Shown piece by piece: positions 23,656 to 32,100 of a stretch of 45,290 bases of DNA (position 1 is the stretch's first letter; each line of letters starts with the position of its first letter). Where the stretch lies: the NCBI GenBank assembly GCA_020532355.1, contig JAJBBD010000103.1, positions 1 to 45,290 on the forward strand, given 5' to 3'. The notes below the pieces were generated by a model. It saw only the letters and a program-made list of their open reading frames with translations, was not told where the DNA came from and made no database searches. The position numbers and the translations under genes were made by a program. The stretch comes from Candidatus Cloacimonadota bacterium. GTDB lineage: Bacteria > Cloacimonadota > Cloacimonadia > Cloacimonadales > Cloacimonadaceae.

Positions 23656-23970
23656 ATGGAGTTTCACCAAGAGAATGATCGCAAAAAAATACGTGAGTTC
23701 CTTAATTTGGTTGAGAATCACAAAGTAGAACTGCGTCACTATAAAAAGCCGGTATTGGTTTGGACAACTTTTGATGGAGTATGCCATTACGCATTTTGGG
23801 AAGATGAAACATTAAGCAAATTCGGTTTTGCCAATGTAGACGGATGGGATTACGAAGAAGACCTTCTTTTTTGCCCGGATTGGATTGCAGGAAACGAAGA
23901 CGATGAAGATTTTGATGATGACGAAGATGGCGAGGAATTTGAGACATTTTGTGAACTAATTAAAAAATGA
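23656..23970 (+). CDS. Small acidic protein, unknown function
   Basis: This 104-residue cytoplasmic protein has a basic N-terminal third, a central aromatic beta-like part (KPVLVWTTFDGVCHYAFWED) and a C-terminal Asp/Glu run (about 82-95, DDEDFDDDEDGEE). GGAGGT precedes ATG 23656, and its stop overlaps the gpsA start by 4 bases, so it is translated with gpsA. I do not recognise a family. The acidic stretch could be a nucleic-acid mimic or a protein-contact tail. Confidence 0.75.
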   Translation: MEFHQENDRKKIREFLNLVENHKVELRHYKKPVLVWTTFDGVCHYAFWEDETLSKFGFANVDGWDYEEDLLFCPDWIAGNEDDEDFDDDEDGEEFETFCELIKK

Positions 23971-24995
23971 AAATATCGGTAATTGGCGGTGGCGGATGGG
24001 GCTTGGCCTTAGCCAAATTGCTTACAGAAAACAAGCATGAAGTATTGGTTTGGGAATATAATGCCAGTTATTTATCCTCACTCAAAGAAACAAATAGCAA
24101 TCCAACCCTGTTGAAGGATATAACCTTACCACTCTCCATTAAATACACAGATTCATTTTCCACTATAGCTAACTTTGAAAGCACGATCATTCTACTGGCT
24201 ACCCCATCACAGTTTATTCGTAAAACGCTTCGATCCATACCCAATGAAGTAGCTCAAAAGATTTGGCAAAATCAAAACTTGATCGCTCTTGTAAATGTTG
24301 CAAAAGGCATTGAAGAACAGAGCCTTAAGACAATTGATCAAATCCTCTATGATGAATTACCTCATGAAATGCACCACAAAATTTGCGCTTTGTCGGGACC
24401 AAGTCATGCAGAAGAAGTTGCTCGAGGTATTCCTACTACAGTAGTTATTGCCGGTCAGAATGAAGAATTATTAATGCAATTGCAAGAAGTGTTTTCAAAT
24501 TCATATTTTCGTGTTTACCGCAGCTTGGATATAATTGGAGTAGAAATTGGTGGCGCGGTAAAAAATATCATCGCTATTGCCGCGGGCATAGTAAGTGGGT
24601 TGGGGTACGGCGACAATACACTTGGAGCTCTGCTAACCCGCGGAATTGTGGAAATAGGCAGATTGGGCAAAGCTATGCATGCCCAAACCGAAACATTCTT
24701 AGGGCTTTCTGGCATTGGTGATCTTATTACTACAGCGATCAGCTTGAACAGTCGCAACCGTTATGTGGGATACGAAATTGGCAAAGGAAAAAGCCTCCAG
24801 GAGATTCAGGATTCGATGGCAATGGTAGCTGAGGGTATTGCTAGCACAAGAGCTGTTTATCTATTGGCTGCTAAGCTGGGAGTAGAAATGCCTATTGTAT
24901 GCCAAGTATATGAAATTTTGTATGAGCACAAAGATCCGTTCACTGCAATGCGAGATTTAATGTCGCGAGATCTCAAAGCGGAGTTTAAGCAATAA
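23967..24995 (+). CDS. gpsA: Glycerol-3-phosphate dehydrogenase [NAD(P)+]
   Basis: This 342-residue cytoplasmic enzyme reduces dihydroxyacetone phosphate to sn-glycerol 3-phosphate for phospholipid synthesis. The Rossmann loop GGGGWGLALA is near residues 7-16. The catalytic Lys lies in GGAVKNIIAIAAG (about 195-207), and LSGPSHAEEVARG (about 137-150) is a family signature. The C-terminal domain with GLSGIGDL is normal. The start overlaps the previous gene by 4 bases. Confidence 0.95.
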   Translation: MKISVIGGGGWGLALAKLLTENKHEVLVWEYNASYLSSLKETNSNPTLLKDITLPLSIKYTDSFSTIANFESTIILLATPSQFIRKTLRSIPNEVAQKIWQNQNLIALVNVAKGIEEQSLKTIDQILYDELPHEMHHKICALSGPSHAEEVARGIPTTVVIAGQNEELLMQLQEVFSNSYFRVYRSLDIIGVEIGGAVKNIIAIAAGIVSGLGYGDNTLGALLTRGIVEIGRLGKAMHAQTETFLGLSGIGDLITTAISLNSRNRYVGYEIGKGKSLQEIQDSMAMVAEGIASTRAVYLLAAKLGVEMPIVCQVYEILYEHKDPFTAMRDLMSRDLKAEFKQ

Positions 24996-25179
24996 GATAC
25001 TTGCTCTTGTATTCCCTCTAACATACTTATATATCAAACGCTTACGAATGATCATCTTTACAATATATAAAGCGCTATCTGTGAAAGCGGTTTTATCGCC
25101 TCTCTAAAAGCATCCAGCGGCCTTGGTAAAGAAGATCATAAGATAAGTTTGGATATGTAAGAATTGACGAAACGAATGC

Positions 25180-25208
25180 TTGACAAATATCAAGGGATGA
25201 AATACAAA
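25180..25208 (+). promoter_or_regulatory. Candidate promoter of the acylphosphatase operon
   Basis: TTGACA at 25180-25185 is followed after 17 bases by TACAAA (25203-25208), about 27 bases before the acylphosphatase ATG. A TTGACG lies 16 bases further upstream. The region 24996-25179 holds no gene. Confidence 0.4.
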
Positions 25209-25234
25209 GAACTGAAATATAAAGGTGAGTAATT

Positions 25235-25504
25235 ATGCCCGTTTACGAGATACAAGTGCTAGGTCGGGTGCAAGGAGTAGGCTTTCGTTATCATGCGAGA
25301 GAATGCGCTTTACAGCTTGGCATTAGTGGCTATGTAAAGAATCTGGCAGACCGCTCGGTTTACATAGTTGCTGAAACACAGGAATCTCTTATAGACGGTT
25401 ATTGTGAGATGCTTCGAAGGGGAAATGGATTCTCTGTGGTGAGGCAAATCAATATAGAAAAAATGGATTCAGAATATAAGTATCATGGTTTTGAAATTAG
25501 ATAG
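25235..25504 (+). CDS. acyP: Acylphosphatase
   Basis: This 89-residue enzyme hydrolyses carboxyl-phosphate bonds such as acetyl phosphate. The catalytic Arg18 is in GRVQGVGFRYHA and Asn36 in SGYVKNL, matching the family's Arg-Asn pair. AAGGTGAG precedes ATG 25235. Its end overlaps the next gene by 20 bases. A phosphate butyryltransferase, which makes such acyl phosphates, lies 2 kb downstream. Confidence 0.93.
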   Translation: MPVYEIQVLGRVQGVGFRYHARECALQLGISGYVKNLADRSVYIVAETQESLIDGYCEMLRRGNGFSVVRQINIEKMDSEYKYHGFEIR

Positions 25505-26684
25505 ATTCATCTGCATTGTGCTTTTCTTATTGTTGTTGCCGGCAATAATGAGTGCTCAAGTGCAGAATCACATAGTTAAGCGCGGAGACACTCTCTACGG
25601 TATTGGTAAAAAATACGGTGTCTCTGTACAGGAAATTATGGACCTCAACAATTTAACAAGTACCAATCTATCTATTGGGCAGGTAATAAAGATAACGGCA
25701 CAACCCTCTGATGACCAATCAAATGCAAATAGCACATCTACTAATCCAAACCTTGAAAATACTGATGATAACAGTTCTCAAACACCCTCATCGCCAGCAA
25801 TTGAACCCCGTCAAATCCAGCGTTCATCGCTTCCAGCGGATTATTTCTACATTATTCAGCGCGGGGACAATCTATTTAGGATTGCAAAGAATCATAATGT
25901 GCCTCTAGCAGACCTATTGAAATGGAACAACTTTGAAAACGCTGATGTTTCGATTTATCCCGGTCAACGTGTAATAATTAAGAATCCCTATCAAGCTCCT
26001 CCACAAGAAAATGCGACTGCACACCCACAAGCTGCCAATTCTAACATTGAACTCCCCACAATCAGCACTGCCCAACCAGATACAGTTGTTATAGAAAAAG
26101 TCTATATTGTTCAGCCCAAAGATACACTATACAGAATAGCCAGAGAAAACAATGTGTCAGTTGAAGAGATTAAACGTATTAATGCTTTAACATCAAATGA
26201 CATTAGAGTAGGTCAGAGAATATACTTAGCCGGAAGCCCGCGTCCATCTGGCAGCCCCACTGTATCTTCAATAATCAACGAAGAAGAACTTATAAAAAGA
26301 GACAAAATACGCGATGACTTGGTCATGCCTGTAGAAGGCAAAATTATATCTGAATATGGTTTACGCAACGGCAGACCACACAAAGGAATAGATTTGGGAG
26401 CAAAAAACGGAACTCCCATTTTTGCAGTTTTGGATGGAACTGTGGTCTACTCTGGGGTGCAGGGAGCCTATGGAAATGTAGTAGTTTTAGAGCATCCAGA
26501 TTTTGTTATGACTGTATATGCACACAACGAGAAGAATCTTGTTGCAGTGGGCGCAAAAGTTAAAAAAGGTGAACAAATAGCTATGGTAGGGGCTACAGGT
26601 AATGCTTCTGGAGCACATCTACACTTTGAGTATCGCATCAAGGGAAAAGCGATAAACCCCCGCAAGGTTTTGCCCATAGATTGA
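25485..26684 (+). CDS. LysM and M23 peptidase protein (NlpD/EnvC-like)
   Basis: This 399-residue exported protein has a signal sequence (about 8-24). Three LysM peptidoglycan-binding repeats lie at about 29-71, 124-168 and 208-252, separated by Ser/Pro/Gln/Asn-rich linkers. A C-terminal M23/lysostaphin-like domain (about 280-399) keeps the metal ligands H299 and D303 (HKGID) and the H378-x-H380 pair (HLHFE). It could therefore be an active endopeptidase rather than a degenerate amidase activator like E. coli NlpD. It is followed 22 bases later by a sigma-70 gene, as nlpD is followed by rpoS in Gammaproteobacteria. The start lies inside acyP and has no clear ribosome site. Confidence 0.88.
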   Translation: MVLKLDRFICIVLFLLLLPAIMSAQVQNHIVKRGDTLYGIGKKYGVSVQEIMDLNNLTSTNLSIGQVIKITAQPSDDQSNANSTSTNPNLENTDDNSSQTPSSPAIEPRQIQRSSLPADYFYIIQRGDNLFRIAKNHNVPLADLLKWNNFENADVSIYPGQRVIIKNPYQAPPQENATAHPQAANSNIELPTISTAQPDTVVIEKVYIVQPKDTLYRIARENNVSVEEIKRINALTSNDIRVGQRIYLAGSPRPSGSPTVSSIINEEELIKRDKIRDDLVMPVEGKIISEYGLRNGRPHKGIDLGAKNGTPIFAVLDGTVVYSGVQGAYGNVVVLEHPDFVMTVYAHNEKNLVAVGAKVKKGEQIAMVGATGNASGAHLHFEYRIKGKAINPRKVLPID

Positions 26685-26706
26685 TGGCAAAAGGTATATT
26701 AGAAAA

Positions 26707-27582
26707 ATGAGAAGAGAAAGTGTATTTGCCGATAAAGCATTACAGAGTTACCTGAATGAGATTTCTAAATTCAAAACCCTTAGTCGTGAAGAAGAGCATG
26801 ACTTGGGAATTAAAGCTAGAAATGGAGATGCGGACGCCATGAATCGTCTTATTCAGGCAAACCTGAAGTTTGTAGTTAAGATAGCCGCAAGATATCAAAA
26901 CAGAGGATTATCGCTTTCTGAGCTGATTAGCGAAGGTAATATCGGACTAATAAAAGCAATAGAGAAATTTGATCCTGATAAGGATATTAAACTGATCTCT
27001 TATGCAATCTGGTGGATCAAACAGCGAATCATGTTAGCTGTATCCGAAAAATCATCGCTAATTCGAGTCCCTTTGGGTAAATCAAGCACAGCACATCGTA
27101 TAAAGGCTACCCAAGAACGTCTTTTTTCCGAAACTGGAGAAACAGCAAGTACGGAAGAAATTGCCGATAGACTGAACATCACAGAGAAATCCGTAGATTT
27201 ATTAAAAGCTCAGATGCCTGAAACATCATCTTATGATGATGTGCTGCAAACAAACGATTTTCAAAGTTATACAACTCGCGATTTACTAGAAGATAAAGAC
27301 AGCTTGGATCCTCAACAGTTATATCAACAAAAACGACTTAATAAGCGTATCCACAAAGCAATAGATAAGCTAGAGCATCGCGAAGCAGAGATCATTCGTA
27401 CTTACTTTGGCTTAAATGATAGACATGAAACCAAAAACTTTGCTCAAATTGCCGAAGTCATGGGTCTCTCCAGAGAGCGCGTGCGTCAAATCCAAAAAGA
27501 AGCACTTAAGAAAATTTTGGTAGAACTCAAACCCGGAGAAGACAGCTTTGTGGATAAGTTCTTAGAGCGCTACGAATACTAA
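26707..27582 (+). CDS. Sigma-70 family RNA polymerase sigma factor (RpoD/RpoS type)
   Basis: This 291-residue factor has regions 1.2 to 4.2 but no region 1.1. Region 1.2 (DKALQSYLNEISKFKTLSRE) begins near residue 10, region 2 includes ANLKFVVKIAARYQNRGLSL and YAIWWIKQRI, and region 4.2 ends with GLSRERVRQIQKEALKK. This short layout is typical of the Bacteroidota primary sigma and of group 2 sigmas such as RpoS. Whether it is the housekeeping or an alternative factor cannot be decided from this window. It is preceded by the NlpD-like gene and followed by phosphate butyryltransferase 17 bases on. Confidence 0.9.
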   Translation: MRRESVFADKALQSYLNEISKFKTLSREEEHDLGIKARNGDADAMNRLIQANLKFVVKIAARYQNRGLSLSELISEGNIGLIKAIEKFDPDKDIKLISYAIWWIKQRIMLAVSEKSSLIRVPLGKSSTAHRIKATQERLFSETGETASTEEIADRLNITEKSVDLLKAQMPETSSYDDVLQTNDFQSYTTRDLLEDKDSLDPQQLYQQKRLNKRIHKAIDKLEHREAEIIRTYFGLNDRHETKNFAQIAEVMGLSRERVRQIQKEALKKILVELKPGEDSFVDKFLERYEY

Positions 27583-27599
27583 ACAAAGGAGCTTTTGCA

Positions 27600-28499
27600 A
27601 TGATAAAAGACTTTAATGAACTACTACAGAAAGTTAAGAATGCAAAACGTGGCACTGTTGTAATAGCCGCAGCTCAAACAGAAAGCGTGCTGGATGCTGC
27701 CATCTTGGCGAAAAACGAATCTCTTGCAGAAAGCATCCTTGTGGGTGATGCTATAGTAATACGAGAATTATTACAAAAAATGGCACCTGAGCATTTACAA
27801 AGCTTTGAGATAATTGATACCGGCAAAGACCTTGTGCTAGCGGCAAAAACGGCTGTGGCTTTGGCTCGCGAGAATAAGGCGGATATTATTCTGAAAGGTA
27901 AAACAGAAACTTCTACTCTCCTGCGAGCAGTATTAGATAAAGAAATGGGATTGCGAATCAGTGAAGTTATCTCGGACGTTTTGGCTTATGAGCACCCAGA
28001 TGGAATCAAACTTATGAGTGACGGTGGCATAAATATCTTGCCGGAAATAAGCGAGAAGGTTGCAATAATTAAAAACGCTGTGCAGGTAGCTCACTACTTG
28101 GAGAACCCCAACCCAAAAGTAGCTATACTATCGGCAGTAGAGGTTGTTAACCCAAAGATGCCAGCCACTATCGATGCAGCCTTGATAGCAAAGATGAATG
28201 AACGCAAGCAAATTCCTGGATGCATTATAGAAGGTCCATTAGCATTTGACAACGCGGTAGATAAAACAGCTGCCCTGCTTAAAGGAATAAGCAGTCCCGT
28301 TGGAGGAAATGCAGATATTATGATTGTGCCGAACATTGAGGCTGGAAACATCTACGGTAAAATGCTAACTTACTATTGCAAATACAGAGTTGCTCACGTA
28401 GTTATGGGAACCAAAGCTCCAATTCTGATTCCTTCACGTGCAGACGATGGAGAAACAAAGATGCTATGCATGGCTTTGGGTTTGGCATCCATGCTCTAA
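27600..28499 (+). CDS. ptb: Phosphate butyryltransferase-type enzyme
   Basis: This 299-residue cytoplasmic enzyme of the phosphate acetyl/butyryltransferase family converts acyl-CoA plus phosphate to acyl phosphate plus CoA. The length and the signatures DIILKGKTETSTLLRAVLD (about 94-112), EGPLAFDNAVD and VPNIEAGNIYGKML fit Ptb better than the longer Pta. A butyrate kinase would complete ATP formation but is not in this window. AAAGGAG precedes ATG 27600. It suggests fermentation of amino acids or fatty-acid-derived CoA esters. Confidence 0.88.
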   Translation: MIKDFNELLQKVKNAKRGTVVIAAAQTESVLDAAILAKNESLAESILVGDAIVIRELLQKMAPEHLQSFEIIDTGKDLVLAAKTAVALARENKADIILKGKTETSTLLRAVLDKEMGLRISEVISDVLAYEHPDGIKLMSDGGINILPEISEKVAIIKNAVQVAHYLENPNPKVAILSAVEVVNPKMPATIDAALIAKMNERKQIPGCIIEGPLAFDNAVDKTAALLKGISSPVGGNADIMIVPNIEAGNIYGKMLTYYCKYRVAHVVMGTKAPILIPSRADDGETKMLCMALGLASML

Positions 28500-28501
28500 A
28501 G

Positions 28502-28969
28502 ATGAATATCAAAATCATACAGCTGGGTAAAGATAAAGACAACTGGCTGAAAGAAGCTATCGCCGAATACACTAAAAGATTGCAACCTTTTTGCAAGCTA
28601 GAAATCTACCAACTGCAAGATGTAAGCATCAAAGATACCGGAAACGTAAATGCAGTAATTGAACAAGAAGCTCAATTGGTGCTTGCCAAAATCAAACCCA
28701 CAGATTTCATGATATTGTTAGATGAAAAAGGAACAGAAAAGACTTCTCTTGAGTTTGCTGAGTTTCTAACTAGTATATCATATATAAAGCATATCGTGTT
28801 TGTTATTGGTGGAGTATATGGCAGCAGTGTTCTGCTCAAGAAATCTGCCAAGCTGTGTCTTAGTTTGTCGCGCCTTACTTTTACTCATCGTATGTCGCGA
28901 CTAATCCTAATTGAGCAGATATATCGAGCCATGATGATTTCACATGGCAGACGATATCACATCGAGTAA
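28502..28969 (+). CDS. rlmH: 23S rRNA (pseudouridine-1915-N3)-methyltransferase RlmH
   Basis: This 155-residue SPOUT-fold methyltransferase modifies pseudouridine in helix 69 of 23S rRNA. It starts with MNIKIIQLGKDK. The SAM-binding knot includes FVIGGVYGSS, and the C-terminus SHGRRYHIE is the typical Tyr-His end. ATG 28502 is chosen because it gives the standard length; a frame from 28376 would add 42 residues antiparallel in character and inside ptb. It follows the ptb stop by 2 bases. Confidence 0.94.
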   Translation: MNIKIIQLGKDKDNWLKEAIAEYTKRLQPFCKLEIYQLQDVSIKDTGNVNAVIEQEAQLVLAKIKPTDFMILLDEKGTEKTSLEFAEFLTSISYIKHIVFVIGGVYGSSVLLKKSAKLCLSLSRLTFTHRMSRLILIEQIYRAMMISHGRRYHIE

Positions 28970-28987
28970 ATAAGAGGAAAGAGAATA

Positions 28988-29140
28988 ATGGTTCAAGTAC
29001 TTATCAGTAGGATAGACACCATTCAATATGCGCTCTGGATGATGGGCCAGGGCATGCTGGGAATATTCATCTTTACGGGAATATTCTACATGCTAATCTA
29101 CGGTTTGGAAAAGATATTTAATACCAAGAGAAACAAATGA
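28988..29140 (+). CDS. 50-residue single-pass membrane protein (OadG-like)
   Basis: ATG 28988 opens 50 codons ending at TGA 29138-29140. AGAGGAAAGAG lies just upstream. The product has one strong membrane segment (about 20-40) with MGQGMLGIFIFTGIFYMLIYG and then a basic tail KIFNTKRNK. The pattern MGxGMLGIF followed by a basic end resembles the gamma subunits of sodium-pump decarboxylases (OadG). Its stop overlaps the start of the C25 protease gene (ATGA), indicating coupling. No decarboxylase subunits are in this window. It is too short for routine gene finders. Confidence 0.7.
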   Translation: MVQVLISRIDTIQYALWMMGQGMLGIFIFTGIFYMLIYGLEKIFNTKRNK

Positions 29141-32100
29141 AGCAAATAATTATAGCCATTAGTCTGCTTCTTTGCATTTTGCCTCTATGCGCCGGCTTTG
29201 ATGTGGTGGAAAGCAACGAAACAGAAATCATCCTGGATTTCCACTTGAATACTTATGATATAGTAGAAGATCAAGATTTCTGCTCTATCAGAATGGAGCA
29301 AGCGGGCTATCCAGAAACTCCAGGAGCTCCATCTTTACCATCCTTTGAGTTTAAAGTCGGCATACCCCCCTCTGGAAATGCAATTGCCACAATTTTGCTA
29401 GATAGACAAGAACAGGTGACTTTAAACAAACGGATAAAACCGGTTCCATTCCCAGAATCTATAGACGGTATGTCTCACTACCGTTATGAGATTGATGAAG
29501 AGCTTTATACCGCACCCAGAGAAAGCATAATGCGGAACGCCGGTGTTCATACTTTTAGAGAGCATCCTCATATTCCATTCATTATCCATCCATTCGTCTA
29601 TGATGGAAACAACTCCTTAAATATACTAACTTACGCCCGAATAAAGATTCAAATACAAGGAAATACAAACAATAAAGCCGCACCACGCAATGACTTGATG
29701 GCAGAATTGTTTCTTGATCAGCTTATCAATAAGGGCGAAGCTAAATACTGGTTAGCTCCTCAAAGGAGTAACGTTAACTACGCAGAATTCTCCAAATCTC
29801 CCTGGTGGGCAAAAATTGAAACAGACAAAATGGGAATGTTTAGGATTACTCCCAGCCAACTTAGCGGGTTTTCTGTTGAAGATATCGACCCTCGCAGTTT
29901 CCGGCTATTTGCTACCAGCGGCAAGCTGATGAATCAAAATTACTTAACTGCTGGCGAAGCTTTTACCGAAATACCAATTCAAGTCGTTGGCGAAGAAGAT
30001 GGAAGTTTTGATGCAAATGATTATATAGTATTTTTTGGTTCAGATCGTACTGGTTACGAAAATAATGATGCTTTACAAGCAACCGATCAAGCTATTTATC
30101 ATAACCCATACTCACACAATGGCATATACTGGTTAACACACGCTGGAACTTTTGATGGCGATCCCTTGCGCATCAGAATGGAAGATTCCGTAGAACATAC
30201 TGAACAAGATTCTGTCAATACACAACTCTATACAATTCATCTAGAAGAAGAGAAACACCGCCGTTCAACAACTGGATATTTGTGGTACATGAGCCGTATG
30301 TTTGGCAGCAGCACCTTAGATTATTCATTTAATGTAAATTTGCCAGACTTAGATACTCAATCATTTCATCATTTAGAATTCCGCATCAAGCCTGAAGATG
30401 CAAGTGCTCTGGCTACTCATAGATTTTCCGTTTTAATAAATGGACAAATTTTCGCTGACAACGGAAGCGTATTTAGTTGGACAGGAAATTCTCACTATGA
30501 TTTCTCTATGCATACAGATCTTTTTGTCCCCGGAAACAACCAAATTACTCTCAGAGTAGTACGCTATAACACGGATAACCTTTTTCTGGATTACATTCGC
30601 ATCAATTATACACGAAAATTGGAAAAAGGTAACTCTCAGTACGTTGTAAACGATCAAACACCCTACTCTGCGTCTAGTATAAAATATAGTTTTCGAGGAT
30701 CGATGACTAACCTGAATGTATACCGTACATCATCCTTTTCTGAGGTTAGCAAAATTGAGATAGAGCCACAAGCTGACGGCTTCTACTTTGTTTCTAGAGG
30801 ATCTGAAAATACCAAATTCTTTGTATGTCAAGCCAATGAACTTTATAATCCGGTCACTGTGAATATTTTTGAACCCACTGATCTTTCTGCTATTGAAGGA
30901 CCTATTGAAAGCGTAATAATTACGCCTCCAGGATTTATGGATAAAGCGCAAGAATTGGCAAATATGTATCTCCAAAACTGGAATATGAAAACCAAAGTAG
31001 TATTGCAAAGCGATATTTTTAACCAGTTTAACGGCGGGTACCCCGACCCTATGGCAATTAAACAATACCTAAGATATCTTTACTATAACTTACCGGAACC
31101 CAAGATTCGATCTCTCACTCTTTTGGGCATGGGAACAATTGATTGGCGAAACTTTTCTGGATCTGCTGCCAGCAAGAACCACATCATGATTTTCCAACAC
31201 TCTTCAAATGACATCACTTCCGATGATTACTTTGGGATGCTTACTAACCTGAACCACCCCGAAATAGCCATAGGTAGATATCCAGTTAGTAATCTTACCG
31301 AATTGAATACAATGATGGATAATTTCCGCCGCTATACTCAAACACCCAAACCTGGATTATGGAAAAATAGCTTGCTGCTCTTAGCCGATGATAATGTTAA
31401 TGGAACGAATACGATGGATTGGCAACATACGCGAGATATGCAAGCTCTTTCCAACATGATCAATCCCGCCGTATTCACGCACAAGATCTTTGCTGCCGAT
31501 TATGACACCGATGAATTTCTTAACAAACCCAGAGTTAGAGATGCCATGTTTGAAGAGATAAATGCAGGAAAAGTAATCTGGTACTATATTGGTCACGGTT
31601 CATTTGACACGCTCAGCATGCAAAACTATTATACCGGCTCAACAGATATGGGCATGTTTAAAAACCCAGAAATGCTGCCTTTATTTGTCGCCGCATCTTG
31701 TGACGTTAGTTCTTTTGACCATTGGGCATACGAAAGTTTAGGCCAGAAATCTGTATTATTGAAGAATGCCGGAGCGATTGCCTCCGTTGCTTCTACCCGT
31801 AAAAGTTTTCCTGATCCCAATCACGGTTTGATGTCGTTCTTCATACCAAATTTAACCAATAGCCATCTTCCGCTTGGAGCTGCGCTTACCAAAGCCAAAA
31901 CTAGCTATACTGCAAGCACCAACAATGATGCCATGTATATTGTGTTGGGAGATCCCAATATCTATACTTGCCCTCCAGAACACTCTAATCTAATCTTACC
32001 CCTAGTAGAAGAAAACATAGATCAAACCTATTTTTCTCGCCAAACAGCAAGATTTAGTGGATCCTTCAAAGAGATGGGACTTGCGGGAGAAGCAGAAGTT

